From NCBI GenBank assembly GCA_020073005.1, contig JAIQFX010000049.1, forward strand, positions 1 to 52,499: a stretch of DNA of 52,499 bases. Reading direction: 5' to 3'. Each line of letters starts with the position of its first letter. Position 1 is the first letter of the stretch. Below, in pieces: positions 25,456 through 33,467 of this stretch. This DNA comes from Terriglobia bacterium. Lineage in GTDB: Bacteria; Acidobacteriota; Vicinamibacteria; Vicinamibacterales; CAVVIG01. A program made the position numbers and the translations under genes. Under the pieces are notes generated by a model that did no database searches, was not told the DNA's origin, and saw only the letters and a program-made list of their open reading frames with translations.

Positions 25456-26956
25456 TCGTTGGTCGTTAGTCGTTGGTCGTTGGTCCACATCGCTGGCGCT
25501 CGTTCTCGCGCTGAGCGCGTGCCACAAAACCCTACCCGCCCCACCTGCCCCTCCCACCCCTCCAGCCGTTCCCGCCCTCGTGAAGGACATCGACGCGATC
25601 CTCGCCGACCCGGCGCTCGCGCACGGCTACTGGGGCGTCGTCATCAGGTCGCTCAAGAGTGACGACACGCTCTACTCGCTCAACGCGCGCAAGCTGATGA
25701 TGCCGGCGTCGAACATGAAGATCGTCACGCTCGCGGCAGCAGCCGAGCGGCTCGGGTGGAACTACACGTACGACACGTGGGTGTTCGGCACGGGTCCGAT
25801 CGCGAACGGCGTCCTCGACGGCGACCTGCTGATCATCGGCTTCGGCGATCCGGCCATCGGCACGATCGACGACGTGGCCGATCGCCTGTTCGCCAACTGG
25901 GCCGAGCGCCTCAAAAGCGCGGGCGTGCGCACGATCACCGGCCGCGTGATCGGCGACGACAACGCGTTCGACGACGCCGAGCTCGGCTTCGGATGGTCGT
26001 GGGACGATCTGCCGGACGACTACGCCGCAGGCGTCAGCGCGCTGCAGTTCAACGAGAACATGGCGCGCGTCACCGTCGCGCCCGGACCGGCGGCCGGCGC
26101 ATCGGCCGCGGTGTCGATCGCGCCGGCGTACACCGGTCTCACGATCGACGGCGCGATCACGACGGTCGCCGAGGGCGCAGCGGCATCCGTCAGCGCGCGC
26201 CGGCTTCCGGGCCGCTCGACGCTGGAGCTGCGCGGATCCGTGGCGCTCGGCGGCGCGCCTCGCGTGCTCACCGTGTCCGTCGACAACCCGACGCTGTTCT
26301 TCGTCAGCACGCTGCGCGCCGCGCTGATCGCCCACGGCATCGAGGTGCGCGGCCCGGCCGTCGACGTCGACGAACTGCCGAATCCGCCGGCGCACCCGGG
26401 CACGCCGCCGCTCATCGCGTATACCTCGCCGCGACTCTCTGTCCTCGCGACGCGGCTGATGAAGAACAGTCAGAACCAGTACGCCGAAACATTTCTGAAG
26501 ACGATGGGCGCGGCGACGGGAACGCCGACGGCCGCCGCCGGCCGTGCGGCGGTGCAGACGACCTTGCAGGCGTGGGGCGTCCAGGCCGCCGATCTGATTC
26601 AGCGTGACGGCTCGGGATTGTCGCGCTACGACTACGTCACACCGGAAGCGCTCGCGACAATTCTGGTCCACGTCTATCGTGACGATCGTCTGCGCGGGCC
26701 GTTCGAAGCGACGCTGCCGATCGCCGGCCGCGACGGCTCGCTCGCCAACCGCATGAAGGGGACGCCGGCCGAAGGCAACGCGCGCGCGAAAACCGGATCG
26801 ATGTCCAACGTTCGCGGCCTCTCAGGCTACGTGACGACCGCCGACGGCGAGCCGCTCGTCTTTTCCATCATCGCCAACAACTTCGACGCGCCGCCAGAGA
26901 CGATCACGAAGACGGCGGACGCGATCGTCGTCCGCCTCGCGCAATTCAGGCGTTGA
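25439..26956 (+). CDS. dacB: D-Ala-D-Ala carboxypeptidase/endopeptidase, PBP4 class, lipoprotein
   Basis: A serine penicillin-binding protein that trims peptidoglycan cross-links. The catalytic triad motifs are SNMK (S91, K94), SQN (in MKNSQNQYAE) and KTG (in ARAKTGSMSNVRG). The lipobox LSAC puts the lipid on C28. The only in-frame start is ATG 25439, inside the last codons of the DUF4340 gene; the next 28 bases are four heptamer units, read as RWSLVVGRWS, so the signal peptide is largely repeat-encoded. A change of one unit would break the frame. The Pro-rich stretch after C28 is a linker. Confidence 0.88.
   Translation: MNCPSSRWSLVVGRWSTSLALVLALSACHKTLPAPPAPPTPPAVPALVKDIDAILADPALAHGYWGVVIRSLKSDDTLYSLNARKLMMPASNMKIVTLAAAAERLGWNYTYDTWVFGTGPIANGVLDGDLLIIGFGDPAIGTIDDVADRLFANWAERLKSAGVRTITGRVIGDDNAFDDAELGFGWSWDDLPDDYAAGVSALQFNENMARVTVAPGPAAGASAAVSIAPAYTGLTIDGAITTVAEGAAASVSARRLPGRSTLELRGSVALGGAPRVLTVSVDNPTLFFVSTLRAALIAHGIEVRGPAVDVDELPNPPAHPGTPPLIAYTSPRLSVLATRLMKNSQNQYAETFLKTMGAATGTPTAAAGRAAVQTTLQAWGVQAADLIQRDGSGLSRYDYVTPEALATILVHVYRDDRLRGPFEATLPIAGRDGSLANRMKGTPAEGNARAKTGSMSNVRGLSGYVTTADGEPLVFSIIANNFDAPPETITKTADAIVVRLAQFRR
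25455..25482. repeat. Heptamer array GTCGTTG translated in dacB
   Basis: Four units (GTCGTTG, GTCGTTA, GTCGTTG, GTCGTTG) straddle the DUF4340 stop and lie within the dacB coding frame between its ATG and its lipobox. Confidence 0.9.
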
Positions 26957-26970
26957 CCGTGCGGACGTCG

Positions 26971-27021
26971 CGCGAGGCTTTCAGCCGAGCGTTTCGGCTC
27001 GCCTGAAAGGCTCGCCCTACG
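26971..27021. repeat. Inverted pair of dispersed repeat (CGAGGCTTTCAG / CTGAAAGGCTCG)
   Basis: Left copy 26971-26990, right copy 26997-27021, in reverse orientation, forming a stem with a short loop between the convergent dacB and AlaX-type genes. It belongs to the same family as 2005-2056 and may act as a bidirectional terminator. Confidence 0.7.
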
Positions 27022-28324
27022 AATCTGAGACGATCTGCGCGCGCGCGGCCTCGAGGATCGCATCGGGCGAGGCATCGAGCCCGCCGCCTTGCGCCAGCTC
27101 GGGCTTGCCGCCGCCGCGGCCGCCGAACGTCGCCGTCAGCGCGGTCAGCACCTGATTCGCGGCGACGCCAACGTCCGAGGACCGCGCGACGACGGCGAGC
27201 GCGGGCCTGGACGTCGAGATGAGGACGACGATGAATCCTGGTTTCGCCGTGATGGCCGACGCCAGCGCCTTCAGTCCATTCGCGTCGGCGTCGATCGCGC
27301 GCAGCACGAGCTTCGTGTCGCCTCGCGCGCTGGTCCGGCTGAAGCCGGACTCCACGACTTTGGGTTCAGTGGCGTCCGGCTTCAGCCGGACATCTTTCGC
27401 GGTCGCCGCCAGTTCCTCCGCGCGGAACCGCGACAGCGCCGTCTGCAGGGCGGCCATCGCGCGTTTCTGATCTTTCGCGTCCGCCTGCAGCCGCTCGAGT
27501 GACGCGGGAATCTCCTCCGGCAGCACGGACAGCAGGCGCACGCTCGCCGTCACCGAATCGCGCAGCGAACGGAATCGGCCGAGCGCGCGGCCGCCACAGA
27601 GAAACTCGAGACGCTGGCCGCCTTTGAATCGCTCCCACGCGGCGACCGCGATAACGCCGATGCCGCCCGTCCGCGCGACGTGCGTCCCGCCACAGGCCGA
27701 GAGATCGAAGTGCTCGACGTCGATCAGCCGGAGCGTTCCGCCGCGAACAGGTTCCTTCCGCAGCGGAAGCGTCGCGGCTTCCTCGGCCGTCACGAAACGG
27801 ATCGCGACCGGCCGATCTTCCCAGACGATGCGGTTGGCGTCATCCTCGGCGGCGGCGATCTCCTTCGGCGTCATCTCGCGCGCGAGGTCGATCGTCGATA
27901 CGGCCGCGCCGAGATGAAAGCTGACCGTGCGCACGCCGAACAGGTGATCGATCGCCGCCGACAGCACGTGCTGGCCGGTGTGCTGTTGCATGTGATCGAA
28001 CCGCCGGGGCCAGTCGATCGTCCCGGCGAGCCGGGTGCCTGGTGCTGGGTGCGGGGTGCGGGGTGCCGTGCTGGGTGCCGGGGGGCCGGGTGCTGGTGCA
28101 GGGTGCTCCAACACGTGCGCGATCGATCCATTGTCGCGATCGATCACGTCGACGACGGCGAAGTCGCCCAGCGTGCCCGTGTCGAACGGCTGGCCGCCCG
28201 AGGTGGGATAGAACGCGGTGCGGTCGAGCGTGACGATCAGACGATCGTCGCTTCGCTCGACTGTCTCGACCTGCGCGTCGAACGTCCGCAGGTACGGGTC
28301 AGTGTAGTACAGACGGTCGGTCAT
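27017..28324 (-). CDS. AlaX-type alanyl-tRNA editing protein with DHHA1 domain
   Basis: Deacylates mischarged tRNA-Ala. Metal ligands are H-x3-H in HMQQHTGQH and C-x3-H in SACGGTH. The C-terminal part is a DHHA1 domain (GGRGGGKPELAQGGG), so this is the long AlaX form, 435 residues from ATG 28324. Two in-frame segments do not belong to the family: a Pro/Ala-rich stretch (about residues 75-98) made of a GGGTGCC heptamer array, and VRLKPDAT...GFSRT made of an inverted pair of dispersed palindromes in the linker before DHHA1. Both keep the frame. The start overlaps the histidine kinase gene by 26 bp. Confidence 0.87.
   Translation of the reverse strand: MTDRLYYTDPYLRTFDAQVETVERSDDRLIVTLDRTAFYPTSGGQPFDTGTLGDFAVVDVIDRDNGSIAHVLEHPAPAPGPPAPSTAPRTPHPAPGTRLAGTIDWPRRFDHMQQHTGQHVLSAAIDHLFGVRTVSFHLGAAVSTIDLAREMTPKEIAAAEDDANRIVWEDRPVAIRFVTAEEAATLPLRKEPVRGGTLRLIDVEHFDLSACGGTHVARTGGIGVIAVAAWERFKGGQRLEFLCGGRALGRFRSLRDSVTASVRLLSVLPEEIPASLERLQADAKDQKRAMAALQTALSRFRAEELAATAKDVRLKPDATEPKVVESGFSRTSARGDTKLVLRAIDADANGLKALASAITAKPGFIVVLISTSRPALAVVARSSDVGVAANQVLTALTATFGGRGGGKPELAQGGGLDASPDAILEAARAQIVSDS
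27332..27391. repeat. Inverted pair of GTCCGGCTGAAGCCGGAC inside the AlaX-type gene
   Basis: Arms 27332-27351 and 27373-27391 face each other with a 21-nt centre. Read on the minus strand they encode VRLKPDAT and SGFSRT in frame with the AlaX-type protein. Confidence 0.8.
28029..28112. repeat. Heptamer array GGGTGCC/GGGTGCT inside the AlaX-type gene
   Basis: About eleven degenerate units of a GGGTGCC-like heptamer lie within the coding frame and are read on the minus strand as a Pro/Ala/Thr-rich insert. The same word occurs in the spacer array at 39306-39470. Confidence 0.8.
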
Positions 28325-30176
28325 CGGAGTGCGTCTGGCGATTCGGCGCCGAGGACGACGGCCGCGGGTCGCCTGTCGGCAGCTCGAAGAAGAACGTCGA
28401 GCCGCCCCAGTCGTTCCTCGCGTAGCCGATCGCGCCGCCGTACGATTCGATGATGCCGTAGCTGACGGACAGCCCGAGCCCGGTGCCCTTGCCGACGGGC
28501 TTCGTCGTGAAGAACGGCTGGAACAGCTTCGGCTCATCTTCAGGCGCGACGCCGGGACCGTCGTCCTGCACCTCGAGCCGGACCCGCTTGCCGGCGTCGT
28601 AGACGCGAATCCGGATGCGGCCCTTCCGGCGTCCGTCGGCTTCGAGCGCCTGCTGCGCGTTGATCACGAAGTTCAGCGCGACCTGCTCCAGCTCCGTCAC
28701 CGTCGCGAACACCTTGCGCGTCGACGCGGTTTCGACTTCGAGCGCGATGCCCGTGTTGTCGAGCTCGCGCCGCCTGAGCTGGACGACTTCGGCGACCACC
28801 TCGCGCAGATCGACCATCGCGGGCGGGCCGGAGTGCTGGCTGCTGAAGCGCGAGAGGTTGCGAATGATCTCCTTCGCGCGATTGCTCTGCGTCTTGACGA
28901 ACGTCACCTCTTCGAGCGCCTCCGGCGACATGTCCTTCCGGCGCTCGAGCAGCTCGGCGGACCCGAGGATCGCCTGCAGCGGGTTGTTCAGCTCGTGCGC
29001 GACGCCCGACACGAGGACGCCGACGGCCGCGAGCCGCTCCTGGCGGACCACCTGGCGCTGCAGCGATTCGAGCGTTTCGCGCATCCGGCGCTCCTGTTCG
29101 ATCTGACGGTCCAGGGCGCTGCGCGCGTCGCGCAGGTTCGACGCCATCGTGATGAACGCGGTCTGCAGCCGGCCGATCTCGAGATTGGGCGCCTGCATCC
29201 GCTCGGGCGGCGACAGGTCGCCGCCGGCGACGCGCTCGACGGCGTAGCGCACGCGATCGACCGCGCCGCTCATCAGCCGCGACAGCCACAGCGCCATCAG
29301 CAGCACGGCCGTCGCCGAGATGAACACGAGGACAAGGTTTCTGACGTAGAGCGGCATCAGCCGCGCCCAGACTTCGCTCTGCGGGATGCCGACGCTCAGC
29401 ACCCAGGGCCCGCGGTCGATCGCCGCGTTGCCGTAGAAGCGCGACACGCCGTCGATGCCCGTGGTGAGCTGCGTCGGCGGCACGTCACGCGGGGCCCGCG
29501 GCTGCGTGCCGATCTGCTGGCCGATGTACTTCTCCGCGTCCTTGCTGCGCGCGAGGACGCGGCTGCGCGCGTCCGACAGCGTGACGACGGAACCTTCCGG
29601 CAGCGGGATGTTGCCGAGGAGCGTCTGCATCCCCAGCAGATCGAGACCGAGCGCCAGCACGCCGACGACGTTCTGCTGCGGGCCGCGCACCGGGTACGCG
29701 AGCACCACGGTCGGCTTGCCAGAGACCTGGCCGGTCACGAGCTCGCTGACGACCGGCTGCCCCGTCGTCGCGACGGCGTGGACGTACGGCAACGTCACGA
29801 CCGAGCTGAGGCCGGCGCGCGCCGACACTCCCGTGCCCTTGAGGGCGCCGTCCGGATCGGTGAGCACGACGTTGAGGAGCAGCTGGCGGCCGCGCAGCAC
29901 TTCGGCGAACAGCTGATCGCACTGGGTTCGATCGAGGGCCATCACGGCCGGATGACGGGCGAGCGCGGACGCCATCGAATCGAGCCCGCCCAGATACTGC
30001 TGAAAGTACGCCGCCGCGGTCGCGGCGACCGATCCGGCCTGCTCGCGCACTTCGGCCTGACGCTCGAGCCGCGTCATGTTCGCGGAGAGGGCGCCGGCGA
30101 TCGCGAACGGCACGACGACCGTGGCGGTGGCGGCGGCCACCTGCCGGCGAATGGTGAACCTACGGAGCAACTGCAC
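28299..30176 (-). CDS. Membrane sensor histidine kinase with extracytoplasmic Cache-like domain
   Basis: 625 residues: transmembrane helix 1 (about 12-32), an extracytoplasmic sensor of dCache type (about 35-275), transmembrane helix 2 (about 278-298), HAMP, a coiled coil, and the HisKA domain with phospho-acceptor His in SGVAHELNNPLQAI. The ATPase domain has N-box NFVINAQQALE, G1 DDGPGV, F-box FQPFFTTK and G2 GTGLGLSVS. No response regulator is adjacent. The ligand is unknown; dCache domains usually bind small metabolites. Its end overlaps the AlaX-type gene start. Confidence 0.92.
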   Translation of the reverse strand: MQLLRRFTIRRQVAAATATVVVPFAIAGALSANMTRLERQAEVREQAGSVAATAAAYFQQYLGGLDSMASALARHPAVMALDRTQCDQLFAEVLRGRQLLLNVVLTDPDGALKGTGVSARAGLSSVVTLPYVHAVATTGQPVVSELVTGQVSGKPTVVLAYPVRGPQQNVVGVLALGLDLLGMQTLLGNIPLPEGSVVTLSDARSRVLARSKDAEKYIGQQIGTQPRAPRDVPPTQLTTGIDGVSRFYGNAAIDRGPWVLSVGIPQSEVWARLMPLYVRNLVLVFISATAVLLMALWLSRLMSGAVDRVRYAVERVAGGDLSPPERMQAPNLEIGRLQTAFITMASNLRDARSALDRQIEQERRMRETLESLQRQVVRQERLAAVGVLVSGVAHELNNPLQAILGSAELLERRKDMSPEALEEVTFVKTQSNRAKEIIRNLSRFSSQHSGPPAMVDLREVVAEVVQLRRRELDNTGIALEVETASTRKVFATVTELEQVALNFVINAQQALEADGRRKGRIRIRVYDAGKRVRLEVQDDGPGVAPEDEPKLFQPFFTTKPVGKGTGLGLSVSYGIIESYGGAIGYARNDWGGSTFFFELPTGDPRPSSSAPNRQTHSDDRPSVLH

Positions 30177-30191
30177 GGAGTTCGCGCGATC

Positions 30192-30866
30192 TTAGCGCAG
30201 GAGGAGCGGATCGGCCACGCCCGCCTCGCTGAACCCTCTGGCGCGCAGCACGCAGCTGTCGCAGCGGCGGCAGGGGCGGCCCTGAGCATCCGGCGCGTAG
30301 CAGCTGTGCGTGAGGCCGTAGTCGAGGCCCAGCGCGATCCCGCGCGTGATGATCTCGGCCTTGCTCAGCGCGATGAGCGGCGTGTGGACGCGGAACGTCG
30401 CGCCTTCGACGCCGGCGCGCGTCGCCAGATTGGCCAGCTGCTCGAAGGCGCGGACGAATTCCGGACGGCAGTCGGGATAGCCCGAGTAGTCGAGCGCGTT
30501 GACGCCGATCACGAGGTCGGTCGCGCCGAGGACTTCCGCCCACCCCAGCGCGAGCGAGAGAAAGATCGTGTTGCGCGCGGGCACGTACGTCGACGGAATG
30601 TCGGCGGCGCCGAGATCGCGATCGCGCGGCACCGGCATGTCGGACGTCAGCGACGATCCGCCGATGGCGCGCAGGTCCAGGTTCAGCTCGAGATGCCGCG
30701 TGACGCCGAGGGCGGCCGCGACCGCGCGCGCGGACTCGATCTCGCGGGCGTGGCGCTGACCGTAGTGGATCGTGAGCGCGTGCAGCGCGAAGCCGTCGGC
30801 GCGGGCGATCGCGGCGGCTGTGTACGAGTCAAGTCCTCCGCTCAGCAGAACGACGCAGTTCGCCAA
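30192..30866 (-). CDS. queC: 7-cyano-7-deazaguanine synthase
   Basis: Converts CDG to preQ0 with ATP and ammonia in queuosine synthesis. PP-loop SGGLDS (about 9-14), TIHYGQRH, and four zinc Cys near the C-terminus ([19 protein letters not shown]) are present. The only possible start is TTG 30866, directly beside an octamer array; a stop codon lies just upstream in frame. The array's GGGTGA may substitute for the ribosome-binding site. It is adjacent to queE, another enzyme of the pathway, and queA lies at 48093. Confidence 0.94.
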   Translation of the reverse strand: MANCVVLLSGGLDSYTAAAIARADGFALHALTIHYGQRHAREIESARAVAAALGVTRHLELNLDLRAIGGSSLTSDMPVPRDRDLGAADIPSTYVPARNTIFLSLALGWAEVLGATDLVIGVNALDYSGYPDCRPEFVRAFEQLANLATRAGVEGATFRVHTPLIALSKAEIITRGIALGLDYGLTHSCYAPDAQGRPCRRCDSCVLRARGFSEAGVADPLLLR

Positions 30867-30914
30867 TCAATCACCCAATCACCCAATCACCCAATCACCC
30901 AATCACCCAATCGC
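30866..30914. repeat. Octamer array ACCCAATC between queC and queE
   Basis: Five to six nearly perfect tandem copies of ACCCAATC, read as GATTGGGT on the coding strand, fill the gap between queE and the start codon of queC. Confidence 0.9.
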
Positions 30915-30919
30915 CAGAT

Positions 30920-31561
30920 TCACACGCCTCTCGTCGTCGGTGTCCAGATGTACTTGTGGAGCTGCAGCTGCAGGCGAACCGGCAGATGATCCGCGAGGAT
31001 CCATTCCGACAGCGTCCGCGGATCGAGGACGCCGTGCACGGGCGAGATCAGCACGGCCGCCGTCCGCGACGCGAGCGCGTGGCGCGCGATGACGTCGCGC
31101 GCGAACTCGTAGTCCGCGCGATCCTGGACGACGAACTTCACCTCGTCGTGCGGCGCCAGCCACTCGAGATTGCGCCAGTCGTTCTTGTCCGCTTCGCCGC
31201 TGGCGGGACATTTGACGTCGACGACCTTGACGACCGCGGCCGGCACTTCGTCGATCGGCCGGTGCCCGCCCGTCTCCAGCATGACCGTGTACCCGCGCGC
31301 GAGCAGCCGCTCCATCAGCGGATAGACATCGTCCTGCAGCAGCGGCTCGCCGCCCGTGATTTCGACAAGGCGGCATCCGTGCCGCTCGACCGCGGCGACG
31401 ACCTCGTCGACCGACATCTTCCCGCCTTCGTGGAACGCGTACGGCGTGTCGCACCACGTGCAGCGCAAGTCGCAGGCCGTGAGGCGCACGAACACGCACG
31501 GACGGCCGGCGCGAGTGGATTCGCCTTGAATCGAATGGAAGATTTCGTTGATGGTCAGCAA
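30920..31561 (-). CDS. queE: 7-carboxy-7-deazaguanine synthase (radical SAM)
   Basis: Makes CDG from CPH4 in queuosine synthesis. The radical SAM cluster motif is CDLRCTWC (C-x3-C-x2-C), following EIFHSIQGES, and the SAM-binding ITGGEPLLQ is intact. 213 residues is normal. The start is TTG 31561 because TAA is in frame just upstream. The gap to the divergent ArsC/Spx-like gene is only 19 bp, so promoters overlap the coding ends. Confidence 0.94.
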   Translation of the reverse strand: MLTINEIFHSIQGESTRAGRPCVFVRLTACDLRCTWCDTPYAFHEGGKMSVDEVVAAVERHGCRLVEITGGEPLLQDDVYPLMERLLARGYTVMLETGGHRPIDEVPAAVVKVVDVKCPASGEADKNDWRNLEWLAPHDEVKFVVQDRADYEFARDVIARHALASRTAAVLISPVHGVLDPRTLSEWILADHLPVRLQLQLHKYIWTPTTRGV

Positions 31562-31580
31562 TCTCCATTATCTTATCTCT

Positions 31581-31913
31581 ATGCCCAAACCGACCTTCTA
31601 CACCAAGCCCACGTGAACGACCTGCAAGAACGCCAGAAGTTTTCTGGACACAGCCGGCGTCGACGTGGAGCAAATTGACATCAACAAGGAACCGCCGTCG
31701 CGCGAGTTCCTCGAGAAGCACATCGAGGCCGATCGCTTCCTTGACTTCGTGAGCACGCGCAGTCCGGTGTTCAAGGAGCGGCCGCTCCCGAAGTCGAAGA
31801 AGGAGGCGATCGATCTGATGATGAAGAATCCGAATCTGATTCGCCGCCCGATCATCGTCAAGGGATCGAAGATCATCTTCGGATTCGACAAGGATCGCTA
31901 CAAGGCCCTCTAG
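31581..31913 (+). CDS. ArsC/Spx-like protein, putative selenoprotein with in-frame UGA at the active-site Cys
   Basis: The frame from ATG 31581 reads MPKPTFYTKPT, then TGA (31614-31616), then TTCKNARSFLDTAGV and stays open to TAG at 31911-31913, for 110 residues. The protein has the ArsC/Spx thioredoxin-like fold: DINKEPPSREFLE, then NPNLIRRPIIVKGSKIIFGF, with the RRP segment typical of the family. The TGA falls exactly where the family has its redox Cys (position 12, as in E. coli ArsC Cys12) and would give a U-x-x-C pair. A perfect 6-bp hairpin with a GUU loop lies 16 nt downstream, in the position of a bacterial SECIS. Selenocysteine is the favoured reading; the rival is a TGC-to-TGA nonsense change or a base error. 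No selA, selB or selC is in the window. There is no strong Shine-Dalgarno. Confidence 0.7.
31633..31647 (+). promoter_or_regulatory. Putative bacterial SECIS hairpin
   Basis: CCAGAA-GTT-TTCTGG forms a perfect 6-bp stem with a 3-nt loop whose first base is G. There are 16 nt between the TGA and the stem and 22 nt between the TGA and the loop G. This meets the published outline for bacterial SECIS elements (loop 16-37 nt from the UGA, G among its first two bases). Confidence 0.6.
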
Positions 31914-31925
31914 GGCGGGTGGGGA

Positions 31926-32930
31926 ATGTCTGAGTTGCGCATCGGCACGTCGGGATGGCACTACCCGTCGGGACACGGGACGTGGAATGGTGTGTTCTAT
32001 CCGCCGGCGCGCCGGCGGCCCAGGGGCTTCGACGAGCTCGCGTTCTACGCCGAGCATTTCAACACCGTCGAGGTGAACTCGACCTTCTACGGACAGCCGC
32101 GCGCCGACGTGTGCCGGAAATGGGCCGACCGCACGCCGGCAGGCTTCGAGTTCTCCGTCAAGCTCTACCAGAAGTTCACGCACCCGAAGATGTTCGGCGA
32201 GCGGTTGGCGGGCACGCTGCCGCCGGATGCGCGCGACGCGGAGCGCGTGCGCGCGCTCGCGCGGCCGACCGCGTCGGATCTCGACGAGTTCACGCGCGGC
32301 ATCGATCCGCTCGCGTCGGCCGGCAAGCTCGGCGCGCTGCTCGCGCAGTTCCCGCCGAGCTTCAAGGACGACCCGGCGTCGCGCGAGTACCTCGCGCACC
32401 TGATCCACGCGCTCGGCGGTTACACGATCGCCGTGGAACTGCGCCACCGCAGCTGGAGCGACGACGTCGGCGGCACGCTCGCGCTGCTGAACGGATTCGG
32501 CGCGGCGTGGGTCCAGATCGACGAGCCGAAGTTCCGCTTCTCCATCCGCCAGAACCTTCTTCCCAATGTCACCGGGTGCTACTACATGCGGCTGCATGGA
32601 CGGAATGCCGCGAAGTGGTGGAGCCACGAGAAGGCGGAGGAACGCTACGACTATCTGTATTCCGCCGACGAGGTGAAGGAGTTTTCGGAAACGGCCGCGG
32701 CGGCGAAGGAACTGGTGAAGACACTCTATCTGTACACGAACAATCACTTCTCCGCGAAGGCGATCGCGAACGCGGCGATGATCAAGCAGCAGCTCGGCGA
32801 GCCGATCGACGGCGAGTACCCGCCGGAGTTCCTGGACAAGTACCCGGAGCTCCGTGAAGTCGTGAAGACCGGACTATCAGGGCTCGGTCACCAGCCACCA
32901 GCCACCAGCCACCGGTCATTACTCCCGTAG
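31926..32930 (+). CDS. DUF72-domain protein (YecE-like)
   Basis: A TIM-barrel protein of unknown function. It begins ELRIGTSGWHYPSGHGTWNG, with VEVNSTFYGQP, ELRHRSW and YMRLHGRN later, all family signatures. It starts 12 nt after the ArsC/Spx-like gene and may share a transcript with it. The last residues (GHQPPATSHRSLLP) are encoded by a CACCAGC heptamer array, and its 3' end overlaps the convergent cyclophilin gene by 12 bp. Confidence 0.9.
   Translation: MSELRIGTSGWHYPSGHGTWNGVFYPPARRRPRGFDELAFYAEHFNTVEVNSTFYGQPRADVCRKWADRTPAGFEFSVKLYQKFTHPKMFGERLAGTLPPDARDAERVRALARPTASDLDEFTRGIDPLASAGKLGALLAQFPPSFKDDPASREYLAHLIHALGGYTIAVELRHRSWSDDVGGTLALLNGFGAAWVQIDEPKFRFSIRQNLLPNVTGCYYMRLHGRNAAKWWSHEKAEERYDYLYSADEVKEFSETAAAAKELVKTLYLYTNNHFSAKAIANAAMIKQQLGEPIDGEYPPEFLDKYPELREVVKTGLSGLGHQPPATSHRSLLP
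32888..32915. repeat. Heptamer array CACCAGC at the DUF72 C-terminus
   Basis: Three to four units of CACCAGC, inside the last codons of the DUF72 gene, close to its overlap with the convergent cyclophilin gene. Confidence 0.75.
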
Positions 32931-33467
32931 GGACATCTTCACAATCACGTCGCCGCGCTCGAGCCGCGGCGGCACGTCGGCCCCCGAGATGATGTGGCCG
33001 AACACGGTGTACTTGCCGTTGAGCTCGGGACGGTCCGCGAGCGTGACGTAGATCTGGCTGTCGGCGCGCGCGGGGCTGCCCATGTGCGCCATCCCGACGG
33101 CGCCTGCCGTGTGCGTGCGCGTCTTGGGCATTTCGGCGACGCCAATCGGCGTGCCGCTGGACGCGTCGGCGCCCAGGCCCCAGTCGGCCTCGCGCGACAG
33201 ATCGCGCGACCGCGGATCGCCCCACTGCACGACGAAGCCCGGCTGCGCGCGATGCACGCGCTGGCCGTCGTAGAACCCGCGCTTCACCAGATCGACGATG
33301 TGCGCCACCGTGGCGGGCGCGTCGGCCGGATACGTCTCGAACGCGAACGTGCCCTTCGTCGTCTCGACGACGATGATCGGCCCCACCTGCGCGCTGACAG
33401 CCGCAATGAAGACGAAGCAACCGCAGAGCGCGCTGAGGAGAAGGGGACGGGGCTCGGCGTTGATCAT
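32919..33467 (-). CDS. Cyclophilin-type peptidyl-prolyl isomerase, exported
   Basis: Catalyses proline isomerisation, probably in the periplasm. The start ATG 33467 gives a signal peptide (about residues 1-26: LLLSALCGCFVFIAAVSA). The cyclophilin core is recognisable in FETYPADAPATVAHIVDLVKRGFYDG, FVVQWGD and VGMAHMG...DSQIYVTLADRPELNGKYTVFG. The Arg of the catalytic FHR motif is kept as VHR. The ATG overlaps the nth stop. 182 residues. Confidence 0.9.
   Translation of the reverse strand: MINAEPRPLLLSALCGCFVFIAAVSAQVGPIIVVETTKGTFAFETYPADAPATVAHIVDLVKRGFYDGQRVHRAQPGFVVQWGDPRSRDLSREADWGLGADASSGTPIGVAEMPKTRTHTAGAVGMAHMGSPARADSQIYVTLADRPELNGKYTVFGHIISGADVPPRLERGDVIVKMSLRE

Noticed and set aside
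28329-30989. An 886-codon plus-strand open frame opposite the histidine kinase and queC
   Set aside because: Antisense shadow, low-complexity Arg/Ala/Asp composition, no recognisable domain.
31665-31913. ArsC-like gene starting at GTG 31665 as a short protein
   Set aside because: That start would omit the active-site region; the upstream frame is conserved up to ATG 31581 and broken only by the TGA at the catalytic position.
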